Shown: in pieces, positions 11,406 to 22,168 of the stretch
Numbering within the stretch: position 1 is the stretch's first letter
Layout: each line of letters opens with the position of its first letter
Assembly: GCF_032854445.1 (NCBI RefSeq)
Contig: NW_027017954.1
Span: forward strand, 62,001-126,000
DNA length: 64,000 bases
Direction of reading: 5' to 3'
DNA from: Liolophura sinensis
Lineage: Eukaryota; Mollusca; Polyplacophora; Chitonida; Chitonidae
Position numbers and translations under genes: made by a program
Notes under the pieces: model-generated
What the model saw: the letters and a program-made list of their open reading frames with translations, nothing else
Database searches by the model: none
What the model was told of the DNA's origin: nothing

Positions 11406-11939
11406 TAAATAGCACATGTGTGTCATATGTGTAACCCTTGAGGTAATTTGAGCGATACCTGGTATTTGCATTTCGCCAAATCGATTTTTGGTAGGCGAAA
11501 TACAAAGTAGGCGAAACGCGAAGACACCTGGTCCCAGTACCTAGTGATCCCTGCTATAAGCGACTATTAAAGGGTCAACAATGTGTATCGCTTATAATCC
11601 GCTCTATCAACAACGGCTTTCCATTCGTCCTGCTGGAGGGCGAATCCCAAGGTGGGGTGTCCTGGGTCTGTCTCGCTGCTAGCTGCCATTTGTGTTAGTA
11701 CCGGTTGATCTTTTCTCATTTTTAACGCACCAGGGATCTATTTAGAAGTAAATCTTCCAAAAACACTCTAGTATTACATAAGGGCAAATGCATCATTCTC
11801 CCCATTAGCTGAGTGGTGCCTTAAATATTGTATAAAAGTTGAATGATACACATTTAACATGGTCTTAAATGAGATCCTGGGGTCTAATTTTAAGTCAGTG
11901 TGGAACTTACTAAACATATTGGATTGATTTGATTTTTCA

Positions 11940-12150
11940 TTTATTTGATTTTTGATTTATTTATTTGTTTGATGGAGTTTTACGCCTTACTCAAGAATAT
12001 TTCACTTATTCGACTATTTTCCTAGGAAATACCCATACCATCCGCAGGTTGACGGCAGACCTTCCGAAGTACGGTCGGAGAGGAAGCCAGCATGAGTTGG
12101 ACTTGAACCCACAGCAATCGGATTGGTGGATTTGATTTTTTGATATATTG
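11940..12150 (-). mobile_element. SINE family 1, reverse orientation
   Basis: TTTTACGCCTTACTCAAGAA, then CCATCCGCAGGTTGACGGCA, GGTCGGAGAGGAAGCCAGCA and TGGACTTGAACCCACAGCAA read as the reverse complement of the 33255-33512 SINE. The left end is shared with copy B (about 55700-55785); most of the body is missing there. Confidence 0.75.
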
Positions 12151-14049
12151 CAATATGAAGGTTTATACTGTATATACAATCGCGCCACTTGAACTGTGAA
12201 GAGGCGTATATCTGAAATAAGCTGTAGATAGTCCCGTACTATGTTAACTAAATGGGCAACTTACATGGCTTACGGCTATTTGGTACCCATTCGTATTAGG
12301 CTGGACTCGCAATTTTTGCATCAGTAACTATGATGTAGGTACTGAACGTTCTGTTCATATTTACCCTCAGTCGGAGTATTATAATCGCTGTAAAATTTAT
12401 AAAAAATGATATTAAGTTACATGACTTGCATGCATGTTTAGAAGAGAAGCCTAAGGGATAGGAACAGGAGTTTTGTTTAGAGGGAGTACTATTTTGAAGA
12501 CCAGAAAGCGCATATTTGGTTAGTGAGTGAACATGGTGTCCACTTCGGTTCATTGCGCAAATGCCTTTAGCTTGAATGGAAGCAGAACACTGCTTTATTC
12601 TTTCAGAATAATATATGTTTGCCGACGGTTTCAAATAAATTACCACTGAAATGAGCATGTACAATAAAAGAGACCATTGCCCTGTTACTGAATTACACGA
12701 TAGCTGAGTATTCTGAAAACAGGCCATATTTCACCGGTTACATGGGCCCATTTGCCAACTATCACTCTGTCATCGGTGCTCTGGTTTCACTCTTTATAAT
12801 TAACTATATTTAGTTGAGTTTGGTGGCTAAGATGATAAATTTGTATCTAAGCATTGCTTTTACACAAGTGTTTATTAAATATTGTCAGGACAGAGCGTTT
12901 AGTGCCTTTTTAGACCAGAGGATAATAAGTTTCATTTAACATCTTTTGTGAAAGTTGCTACTTTCAAGCATTTACATGAAGAATAAGAATAGAGCTGTAT
13001 TTGTCATAGCTTGACAAGAGACTGGTTAGGTGAAACAATTAACCATCACACGGTTGTTGCTGATTTAGTTTTACTTTCCATACTAATGTCCTTTGTATGG
13101 CACAAACCAGGGTTCTGTTGATCGCAATTCTTGATTTCTTGGCATTGTTCATATGTAAATGTCTATAACATGTGACGACTGAGCACATCAAGTAATTATT
13201 GCTCAGTGATCTTCAGCACATTGCATTTAACATCACGCACTGCATTTTTAGACCCAGTTCTGCATAAATCATTTTTGTTACTACAGTTTGGGAGATTTTT
13301 TGTTGCTTAAAGACTTACCTGAACCAATAAGAATGATTTCCTTTGTATCCAATACCTGCAAAAACCTCCAACGTTCTATTGGTGGGTTTATTGCCAACGT
13401 GGCTTGGTCCATCTGTCTTGTTTTCATGTAGATGTGTATTACGTGTGGACATCATTTTGAGTAACTCGAGACCAGTGAAGGGTAAATAATAATAATTTGC
13501 AATTTTCCATGTCCCACAGCTTACATGTATGAAAGCATATCATTATATAATTGAATTAATGTAAGCAAAGAAAAGGATTAGCACCTGCCCATCGGATGTG
13601 TTTTACAACAGTACTAATTTCCTATTTCCAGTCGTACGTGAAATGACTTGCAGCAACTTGCAGATAGTCGTGGGTTTTCCACAGACCCCATCATAATACC
13701 GCCTGCCGTCGCATAAGTAAAATATTCTTGAGTGCGGTGTAAAACGCCAATCAAATAAATATAAACTACAATATTACAGTTTTATGCACTGTTAACCATA
13801 TCAAACAATCTGAACCAAGCAGCATCGTGGGCAATGCCGGTCTTCAGTTTTACACATTTACTTCCAGGGACTGTGTTCGTTTTACAAGCGCACATCAAAG
13901 TTTGTCAGAATCAGAATAAAGAGGATTAATTAGCAGGTGGAAGAATATAAAATGTGAGTCCTTTTGTCTGTGAATCTTCGGACTTTTACTTACTGTCCAT
14001 AAAATAAAGTCGTTGGAAACCTTATTATTGCAACACGGTCAAAAGTCTG
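12151..14049. other. Intron 1 sequence shared with copy B, no gene
   Basis: Aligns with about 55790-57340 in copy B in patches, for example TCAGTCGGAGTATTATAATC at 12369 and 55887. It contains a SINE family 1 3' part at about 13655-13765 (shared with 56965-57080, hence older than the duplication). Open frames here are short and not conserved. I see no exon. Confidence 0.6.
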
Positions 14050-14240
14050 CTTTTGAGGGTACGAAACACAGATAGCCGAGAAGCATAAATATAAGAGCTA
14101 ATAAAAACTACTATCCTGTGTTCGAGACAATGTGAATTATCGCCAAATTCATGTAGTAACACCGTACTGTAGGTATGTCTGTCACAGTGACCCGCGTGTT
14201 ACCCGCCAAACAACAGTGTAATTATGGCAGTGTGACTGAC
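14050..14240 (+). repeat. Five-copy conserved noncoding block, copy 2
   Basis: CTTTTGAGGGTACGAAACAC, GAGACAATGTGAATTATCGC and ATGTCTGTCACAGTGACCCG match 45970-46140 and the other copies. It ends about 40 bases before the first EGF exon. The similarity to promoter-proximal blocks upstream of the signal exons suggests a shared regulatory or duplication-breakpoint role (inference). Confidence 0.6.
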
Positions 14241-14277
14241 GCTTATTGTAATTGCACCATGTATGTTATAGTTTCAG

Positions 14278-14411
14278 CTGTGTGTCCCGGCAGTACATAC
14301 GGCCCAGACTGTAAATACGACTGTCACTGTGATACCAGTGTGACCTGTGACCCTCAGAATGGTTGTGGAGGGAACTGCGCTGCAGGTTGGACGGACCCAC
14401 GTGTCAAAGGC
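14278..14411 (+). CDS. Copy A exon 2: EGF-like module with a 1-bp frameshift
   Basis: Acceptor GTTTCAG ends at 14277 and donor GTAAGT starts at 14412. The frame reads VCPGSTYGPDCKYDCHCDTS and on to GGNCAAGW: a laminin-type EGF pattern with regular cysteines. Copy B (57589-57723) reads TTGGGACGGACCC where A has TTGGACGGACCC (about 14387-14396), so A is 134 nt and not 135. The loss shifts the last residues and turns the phase-1 end into phase 0. In exon 3 the shifted frame would meet TAA at 14944-14946. This is either a sequencing slip in a G run or a real inactivating lesion. Confidence 0.75.
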
Positions 14412-14793
14412 GTAAGTAGTCAATAGGCTTTAACTGCATTGCTTTGCAGTATTATAAACGGTCACCAACAAACACTCATCAGCGAAGGTACATTCTACTC
14501 CTGCCTCATCTCAGTGAAGGTGCACAAGTAACAATAGGATCCACTGTACACCAGTGTTGGCTTCATGTGGTGTATGTCTGCCTGAAAGCTTTGTGGTTTT
14601 TATCAGAAAGAACTATCAGAAAAGGAACCATGATTAAGAACATTCCATCTTTCATATAAATAATAACGTATTTATTTATTTGATTGGAGTTTTTTTTTAC
14701 TTATACGACGGCAACCAGCTTTGTTTCCTTGTTTGGCAGCTGTATATATCCTCATCCACGACAACATTATCATGAATAGCTTGATGCTTATAG

Positions 14794-15003
14794 GAAATGT
14801 CGCTCTGGGAAAACCAACATTTCATTCGTCAGACTTCAACGGACACACATCTGAGCTGGCTGTTGACGGTATACTGGGACATTCTTACGATGGTACACCT
14901 TGTACGCACACATGGCAGACACCAAGTCCAGCTTCCTGGAGAGTAACACTGGGCGCCGTGTACTGGATTAACAACTTCACCATATACAACAGAAAAGAAA
15001 ACT
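14794..15003 (+). CDS. Copy A exon 3: FTP/fucolectin-type domain, N-terminal half
   Basis: Between TTATAG and the GTAAGT donor at 15004, the phase-1 frame reads NVALGKPTFHSSD, then ELAVDGILGHSY, CTHT, SWRVTLGAVYWI and FTIYNRKE. NVALGKP, S-x-LAVDG, C-x-HT, W-R-V-x-L-G-x-V and YNR are hallmarks of the fucolectin/tachylectin-4/pentraxin-1 (F5/8-like) fold. With exon 4 this makes a domain of about 139 residues, a normal size. The candidate ligand residues are the His of CTHT and the Arg of YNR, spaced 27 apart, where fucolectins have about 24. The protein would be extracellular. The frame is intact locally but lies behind the exon 2 frameshift. Confidence 0.85.
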
Positions 15004-15868
15004 GTAAGTAACCATGTTTAGTCTGATTATTTTCTGCTTCTCTGTTTTCTCTGTTTAATTGCACAGCCATAGGCATTTTGTTTTTCTTCTGCTTTATGCT
15101 ATTTTCAAAGCTTTTAATAATGGGACTGGCGCGACACTTCGTAAGGAAAGTGAAACAAGTTAGCTCTGCAGTGTAGAGATTTCTGTTAAATACCGTATTC
15201 GCTTTAGTCTTCTTCTCTTTTTTCTACGGAAAAAAACATCATGTAAATCAGTTTAAAGTTATAAGGAGTGACACTGCCACGGTATGATTGTCAGACCCTT
15301 TACGTTTGCCTCGTTTTCGAATACATAGACATTATCGTCGTCATATAAGTCAGTGAGGTACTTAACACTTACAATGTAAATGAATAAACGCCTTTGCCTG
15401 TCAGTCACTAGAACACAAGATGTGTGGGTTCAAACCTACCCTTGGGCAGACAATTTGTATTTTCCTCTGTTCTGGCAATTCGTTTGATCTCGGTGAAAAT
15501 AAGCGCTTGACGACTTTCGTGTCCACAATTTAACGTTCGTTGAAGATCACTTGTCTAACATGTTCGTCAGTAACTTGCCCAAGGTTGATGGTTTCTCCCG
15601 TGCAATTCGTTTTCTTCCACGCAAGACCTGATCTCCATTGTGCGAGTGTAATATTCTTGAGCATAGGTTTACCCAACAATCAGATAAATGACTAAATGTT
15701 TAGATATAAAAAGCAGAACCTGCTATTCAGTATTTAATTTGAGAGTTAAACGTTTCAAATTATTTACTGGTCAAATTATGTTGTGTTACGAGAATTTAGC
15801 TGAGCAGAATAATTAGAGGAATTCCTTTTATTACAACACATGAATCTATAGCTTTATGTTCTTTACAG

Positions 15869-16075
15869 TGGGACGTCGACTTAGCGGCTTCACTTTGCAT
15901 GTGGGAAACTCCTCCCAGGCTTACAAAACCTGTTATAAAGACACCACACCCATTACCACGACTCCTGGGCCCATCGTAACCGAACACTGTACGGGAGGTC
16001 CGGTGTCAGGAGACACCGTCATGATAACATCACGTCGAGACGAATATCTAACACTTTGTGAAGTTCTCATCTACG
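15869..16075 (+). CDS. Copy A exon 4: FTP/fucolectin-type domain, C-terminal half
   Basis: Acceptor TTCTTTACAG ends at 15868 and donor GTACGT starts at 16076; phase 1 on both sides. The frame reads RRLSGFTLHVGNSS, YKTCY, HCTGGPVSGDTVMI and ends YLTLCEVLIYG. RLSGFTL-V-G, a paired Cys and LTLCEV-I-G are the typical end of the FTP domain. Across the splice, R-K-E-N-L-G-R-R forms an R-x-E-x4-R variant of the fucolectin R-x-D-x4-[RK] motif. Compared with copy B, most differing codons change the amino acid. Confidence 0.85.
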
Positions 16076-16459
16076 GTACGTTTATGGATTATGTCTTAAT
16101 TTGCATACTTTTCTCATTCTCATGCTCGTATACGTTGAGAGGGGCATAATTTCTTTCCTTAATTTAATTATCGCACACTGCATATATGGGGCTGATGTCA
16201 TTCCAATTCACGGTTAAAAATTTATTTGTATAATCTGCTTGTCGATAGCAAGGTATATCACTTGATGAAGTGGAAAAGCTCCCTCCAGAGCCTTGTCAGG
16301 AGACCACGTCAGAATAGCATCACTATCAGGTGTACTGCTAACATTTTGTTAAGTGTTTGTATCTATGTATGCTTGGGGTTTTAAGTCGGTCTTAACAAAT
16401 TTTCAGTCATGTTTTTGACGAGGAATCATTAGCCGTGTACACATACTCGTACTGCGTCT

Positions 16460-16656
16460 TCTTATGGCAGGGTGGTGTTCAGTATGAAGGGAATAATTGA
16501 CCCGTATCAGTATAATGGCTCTGGCGGGGCGGCTTACTTACCTTCTGTATGGCGTCTCTGTGAAGCAGCGTGAATATCATCGTCGTCATATGACTGAAAA
16601 ATTGTTTAGTACGACGTTAAACCCCAAACACTCACTCACTCACTCTTATGGCAGGG
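16460..16656 (+). mobile_element. SINE family 2, 5'-truncated, 13-bp target duplication
   Basis: TCTTATGGCAGGG flanks both sides (16460-16472 and 16644-16656). The body contains TTGACCCGTATCAGTATAAT, GACTGAAAAATTGTTTAGTA and a CTCACTCACTCA tail. Copy B has the empty site at about 59739, so it inserted after the duplication. Confidence 0.85.
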
Positions 16657-17172
16657 CGTCCATGCTGCAACTGCCGTCATTGAAGTACCATGCCAAATAC
16701 AATACACATGATACCGCCACCAAGTCACAACATACTGACACCGGACAGACCAGTAACATTTCCTTGCTAGAACACCTCTCAGTGTTGAGCGCCAAGAGAG
16801 GCAGCAACAAGTATCATTTTTAACGTCTTTGGTATGACCAGGGCCAGGTTTGCCTCGTGAAGTGCTTATCTACGGTACATTGATGTGTCTGTGATAACAG
16901 CGTGTCAGCATCTATCTTAATATGTCATAATAGTACACAGACAAGACAATCACACCGAGGTTGTTTCTTTACAACGGCTTCAAAATGCCGTCGAAATCAC
17001 TATATGAACAAAAAGAAAACTATATTAAGTATGAAACAGAAAAATATGTATATCATGCAGGCGTTATTGATGTTATCTGAGATTAAATATGTATAGCTAA
17101 TACATAGTTGAACTGTTTAAAAGAAAGGATGAGATTGTTAATAATTTAGGTTCACGTGGTTATTTTCATCAT

Positions 17173-17500
17173 TCATAAAGCAAATAGTCCGCTTCGGGAG
17201 CGGTAGAGTCAAACCTAAGAGAGGAAGTTGTAACTTCCTCGCTTGGTGTTCACTATGAAGGGGATAGTGCAACGACTGGTTGACCCGTATAAGTGTAATG
17301 GCTCGGGCGAGGCGCCTTACTTGCCTTCGGTGAGGCGTTTCAGTGAAGCAACACTAGATACAAGAGCGATGGAAATCCGTCCTGCAACAAGGAGGCACAT
17401 TATATGCACTCTAAGGATTTCTTTGTAGTCATATGACTGAAAAATTGTTAAGTACGACGTTAAACCCCAAGCGCTCACTCACTTACTCATAAAGCAAATA
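17173..17500 (+). mobile_element. SINE family 2 with 14-bp target duplication
   Basis: TCATAAAGCAAATA at 17173-17186 and 17487-17500 brackets a SINE carrying GGAAGTTGTAACTTCCTCGC, the shared body with AAATCCGTCCTGCAACAAGG, and a CTCACTCA tail. The tRNA head is truncated. Copy B lacks it at the matching point (about 60240-60265), so the insertion is younger than the duplication. Confidence 0.85.
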
Positions 17501-17576
17501 ATGAAAACATTAGTCTCAACCAAGACGATTTGAGACAACTAGGATAAACGTTTCAAATTAATTATACTCCTGACAG

Positions 17577-17672
17577 TGTGTTCCGCTGGATGGTATGGTG
17601 AAATGTGTGGACGACAATGTAATACAACGACAGCATGTTCCAAATGTGATGTCACAAGGACACGGTGTACAG
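17577..17672 (+). CDS. Copy A exon 5: short EGF-like module
   Basis: Acceptor CTCCTGACAG ends at 17576; the donor at 17673 is GTAAAG. The 96-nt phase-1 exon reads VCSAGWYGEMCGRQCNTTTA, then CSKCDV and RCTG. C-x3-GWYG-x-x-C-x3-C is an EGF/laminin-like start; the module is shorter than its neighbours. The copy B equivalent is 60318-60413. Confidence 0.8.
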
Positions 17673-17894
17673 GTAAAGTGGCTTTAACATAAATAATAGA
17701 GTTATGCTGACTAAGAGTAGAAAGATAAATGTGGTAATACACGAAAGCGATGACCAATCTGGAAAACTGTCAGATGGAGTTATTTTCTGTCTTGCAAGAG
17801 AGAAGAAATTCCATTTATCACCAATACCTAGATGGTAATTTTTTACCTCAAAAGTTGTTGAACATATTTATTTGTATAAAATCACTTTCAATTT

Positions 17895-18080
17895 TATATA
17901 TTTGACTGGTGTTTAACCAAGAGTTCTGAAGAGTATTTTGTTGTATGACTACTGTCAGCTTTATGAGTGCAGAGTGCTTGGAGTCAGCCAATCACCTTTG
18001 CTACGTACCAGACAAATCTATACACTTAAATCCACCTTGGAAATAGTGACAGCTTGATTCAAACAGAAAGCCTCACTGAC
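17895..18080 (-). mobile_element. Diverged SINE family 1 copy, shared with copy B
   Basis: TTTGACTGGTGTTTAACCAA and GAGTATTTTGTTGTATGACT are a degraded reverse complement of the SINE 3' region. The same stretch lies at about 60635-60830, so it predates the duplication. Confidence 0.4.
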
Positions 18081-18804
18081 CAACAGTCAATCACTTCTCA
18101 GTTTGCCTTCAAGTTTCTTCATATCTACGGCTTCATTGTCGAATATTTTTCTGGTATATATAATTGCTGAACGCGATGGGCACCTAACTCATACACCGAC
18201 AGTCAGGTTTGTATAGGCTGCTACCGCACCCTGCAGGCAAGCCGAACAAGCACATTGACGAAGTCTGTTCAGCGCGAATGGGTTTGGATACATTTTACTG
18301 TCTCCGATTTAACAACTTCAGCAGTGTATAATATCTGTTTCCTATCGTGTCCGTTTGTGTTCAATAAACCCTTGTAAAAAGTATGAGCGATTTCCGCTGT
18401 TGTTCAATTCAAATATGTACAAACGCTATGTGGCCACTCTTCCCAATTTATTTTCCATTTGTTTTACACACGTTAACGGTTGGCCACACTGCACTGTGCG
18501 TATATATATGACAGCACTGATCGCACGAGGCTTAATAATCTTCTTCCACTGAGACACACTATACTAGAATTCTTGAAAATTTTATCAGTAAAAGTTTTCC
18601 TGAGGGATTGAGTGGGCAAAACCGCTCGGTCAAACGCCAGTGGACTCTGACATTACTTCTTTTACCCCATGTCTAATTAAATATCAGAAAGAAGTGAACA
18701 GTAACATACAACATGCGTCGAAAGTAATTCACAGTTTGGTTTCTCTTGAAAGTGGGAATTGATAATTGATGACCAAACAATTGAACTGTCTTGAGTCATG
18801 TACA

Positions 18805-18940
18805 TGTATACCTCAGACCCACGGATGGTCGTGGGTTTCCCCTGGGCTCTGCCCGGTTACCTCACGCTATAACGCTGGCCGCCGTCGTATAAGTAAAGTA
18901 TTCTTGAGTACAGTGTGAAACACAGATCAGATGAATAAAT
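18805..18940 (+). mobile_element. SINE family 1, 3' half (shared with copy B)
   Basis: CACGGATGGTCGTGGGTTTC, GCCGCCGTCGTATAAGTAAA and TTCTTGAGTACAGTGTGAAA match the SINE 3' half. The copy at 61645-61775 is orthologous, so this insertion predates the duplication. Confidence 0.75.
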
Positions 18941-19732
18941 CAACGTATGCTTGGGAAGGACAGCACTTTGACTACCGGAAGTTGAAAACTGATATTTCCA
19001 CCAGGAAGGGTTTGCTTGTTCATGTAAAACAATGTCCACAAGTATCAACTGAAGGTTGAAATCGAATAACAAAGCGAGCTATTCAAAGTAAACGTTAACA
19101 GGAATTGTCGACAACACTTGTGGATGAGAAGTATCCCATGGTTTTATTTGAGAAATCTCCACGGGATTTGTTTGTTATTTTCATTTGTTTTTTTTTTTTT
19201 TCAAGTATATGTCACTAGTTTTATTTGTCTTGATCTGGCGTCGTTGGAAGCTGACCTCTTGACAAAGTTGAGTAATACACATTGTTACAGATGGACATCT
19301 CACAGACATATACTTCCTAAATTTTTCCCCCTAATTTTGCTTAAGCCATGGCGCTAGAGGGTGTATAAATTGCTACTATTTATTCATTTACATGAACTGT
19401 CACAATAAAAGCCCTCACCGGGGTAAATTGACAAGACGCCGTTTTTCATTAGTTACGTGTGACCACGTGTGACAATTTGCCAACTATCACACTGTCCCTG
19501 ATTTGGTTTTACTCTCCATTCTGTACGTCTTCTTTATACAATTATTTTATATTCTAACAGGTTAAATGTATCAACAAAAGTCAAGTAGCATGTTGAAATC
19601 CAGTTACTTTGTTACAGGACAGTAATTTCCTACAAGCGCTCCTTGGTTTCCTTCTTTCCAACTTCAATAACTCATTGTCATTCTGTTCCGTCTTGAGTAA
19701 AACAGCTACACGTCATTCTATTACTTTTGCAG

Positions 19733-19882
19733 AATGTGTTGACGGTCGATGGGAAGAACATTGTCAAAAGGACTGTGGCCATTGTTGGGCCGACAAATGT
19801 GATAAAGTTACTGGGGAATGTCCTCTAACTGAAGGAAGGCCAAGATGCGATGCTGGCTTCATGCGTGAGAATTGTTCGACAG
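19733..19882 (+). CDS. Copy A exon 6: EGF-like module
   Basis: Acceptor ACTTTTGCAG ends at 19732 and donor GTAAGT starts at 19883; 150 nt, phase 1 both ends. Reads CVDGRWEEHCQKDCGHC, then ADKCDKVTGECP and RCDAGFMRENC: a full EGF-like cysteine pattern of the multiple-EGF/draper type. The copy B equivalent (62560-62709) has R-to-N, E-to-N and S-to-W changes and a GTTAGT donor. The intron just downstream carries tandem copies of this exon's last bases. Confidence 0.85.
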
Positions 19883-20420
19883 GTAAGTGTGTAGAATTCA
19901 GTATGACAGAAAGAAAATCCAAGATGTGATGTTGGCTACATGTGTAGCATGTACAGAACATGTAAGTGTGTAGGATTTAGTACAATAGAGGTGAAACACA
20001 AGAAGTCACATGGATAGGCAGGTATGTAAGATTCAGTATCACAGAGAGTAAAGTCAGTGTGTCATACTGGCTACATGTGTAACGGACGCAGGACAGTTAA
20101 GTGTGTAGGATTTAGTACAGCAGAGACGAAACACAAGAAGCTACATGGGTAACATGTAATTGACAGGCAGGTGTGTAAGATTCAGTACAACAGAGAGGAA
20201 AGCCAAGATGTGATGCTGGCTACATGTGTAGCAGGTGCAGTACAGGTAAGTGTGTAGGATTTAGTACAGCAGAGATGAAACACAAGACGTTACATGGGTA
20301 ACATGTAAGGGATAGGCAGGTGTGTAAGATTCAGCACAACAGAGAGGGAAGCCAAGATGTGATGCTGGCTACATGTGTAGCAGGTGCAGTACAGGTAAGT
20401 GTGTGAGATTCAGTACAATG
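19883..20420 (+). repeat. Tandem intronic repeats derived from the exon 6 end and its splice donor
   Basis: Units of about 135-150 bp recur from about 19917, 20052, 20201 and 20349. Each holds CCAAGATGTGATGCTGGCTA (or a decayed form), then ACAGGTAAGTGTGTAGGATT. These resemble the exon end CCAAGATGCGATGCTGGCTT and its donor. Copy B has about two units (62710-62950). The copies keep GTAAGT-like donors, so they could act as decoy splice sites (inference). Confidence 0.8.
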
Positions 20421-22021
20421 TGAAGGGATTCATTATCATGAAATATATGACCTCCAAGTGTGTTAACTAATGTGAAAGGCAGCACCTGACTAATGTTTAA
20501 ATCAAATGAAAGACTACCACTAAAAGTGTCTCAGACCGGCATTCAATGTGTGTGTAGTATTCATTATGTAGGATTCAGTACAATGTAAAGGGATACATTA
20601 TCCTTTAATACATGACCTCCAAATTAAAGTGAAAGACAGCACCACACTAATGTTTACGTCCACTGAAAGGCTATCATTGAAAGTGTCTTAAACCGACATT
20701 AAATATTTTTTTTACCTTTTTTTTAATCTAGTAAAAGTTTTGTGAAACTTCGTCTTGATATAGCTTTAGTACGTCTCTGTTATCGAGAGCAAGGTGACGT
20801 CAAGCTCACTCTAGGTGTGTAACGTCGAAGGTATTTTCCGTATAATAGTATAAGCAGTAACCTATTACAGATAAAAGTTGTGGACTTGGCGATGAAGGCC
20901 CAAGTGATCAATATAGTTTTCTCAGAAAATGGACATAATGGAAGAATACTTCTTCCACTGCATGAACTGTTGATATAGTAGACCTACTATATCATTTACA
21001 AGGAACTCCAGAGACCCTCTATAAATTGCCAGCTGTAAACGCACGGCCAAAGTATTCCTGGATCAGGACATAGCCTCTTGAGGGGTTGTTCTTGTGATTT
21101 TGATCCCAATTATATGTTAACACAATAACAATAGGATTGTTGTACAACTAGAATTATGCTCATAAACAAACGGAAACATGTTCTGAAGCAAAATGGAAAT
21201 AAGTGTAAGCACCACTGACGTTGGTCTAGGCATTCCACTCTGGCGGTGGCTTCAATAAAGAAAACTGTGCTGACCCAGTTATCGCGGATGTCAGAGAAAG
21301 CACATCGGCTAAAATATGGCGTTTCAATAATTTTGCTGTATTTTATAATGAAAAACAGAAAAAAAAACATCCTTTGTATGCGACAGACGGAGCAAAAAAA
21401 ATGTATCTGGGGAGATGAATGAGGTTTTGGCCGAGACGGTATGCTACTGTCTGACATAATTTGTGATACCGCGGTTGAATATTACACGGCTTGAAAATGT
21501 AAGAGAGAAAAGCTTGAAAATCATCTATTTTACATTTGTGGTAGTCCACAAATGATACAGACCTGTCCCAATGGGTAAACGCCAAGTCACAGCTTAGGCC
21601 TCGCAATCTTATAGCAATGTGTATGATTGGATCAAATTCTAAAGATGGTTGACTCGTCTCACACCAGCAATTTTGTACATTAATGTCACTTTGTTTTATA
21701 TATTATTCGGTAAAATCTCATTAGAACAATAAAGTATGATCCTTTTTAGGACGCTTGTGAGTCCCGCTTTCGATTGAAATATGTTTGGCAATGTGCTATC
21801 CTGTCCTTTAATTGAATGGATGTTGAGATTTAAGCTTTCATATGTCTCAAGGGGGATACTGACCAAGTGGTGAAATCCAAATGTTTGCTGCCTTGTATAT
21901 ATAAAAGAACAACATATAAATATCACTTTTTGTTTGTTAACAGATCACCTATTCTTTGACTCAGGAAGCTATAACCACCGAATTATGATGATGTTTTCTT
22001 TTCCCTTTTGTTTGCATCAAG

Positions 22022-22168
22022 CCTGTGAGGCGGGTAAATATGGCCACGACTGTAACGAGACCTGTGGATCGTGTGCATCTGGACCGGACAGCTGTAACAC
22101 TACTTCCGGGCACTGTCAGGGTGAACCCAGATGCATGCCGGGATATTCTGGTCTGAAATGTAAAACTG
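22022..22168 (+). CDS. Copy A exon 7: EGF-like module
   Basis: Acceptor CATCAAG ends at 22021; donor GTGAGA starts at 22169. 147 nt, phase 1 both ends: [17 protein letters not shown], then [23 protein letters not shown]. First of three near-identical EGF exons (also 23419 and 26013), produced by exon duplication within the gene. Confidence 0.88.

Larger units (their letters stand above)
9745..11615. other. Segment present only in copy A (~1.87 kb)
   Basis: Copy A and B align up to AAAATCAAACGG (9744; 55370) and again from GGCTTTCCATT (about 11615; 55375). Everything between is absent from B. It holds a MULE/FLYWCH-like remnant (about 9925-10175), a SINE 3' part (11205-11345) and short ATTGTGTTCTGCTAATTGTG repeats (about 11187-11405). 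A 173-codon minus-strand frame (10375-10896) shows no recognisable domain. Whether A gained or B lost the segment cannot be told from here. Confidence 0.7.

Noticed and set aside
14772-14793. Alternative start ATGAATAGCTTGATG just before FTP exon 3
   Set aside because: The frame does run into the exon, and a TATATA lies upstream. But MNSLMLI is no signal peptide, a good acceptor (TTATAG) sits at the exon edge, and the phase matches the other exons.
20972-20991. Near-palindrome GATATAGTAGACCTACTATA in intron 6, also in copy B at 63330
   Set aside because: Shared by descent between the copies; a 20-bp hairpin in AT-rich intron is not enough to claim a regulatory or RNA element.
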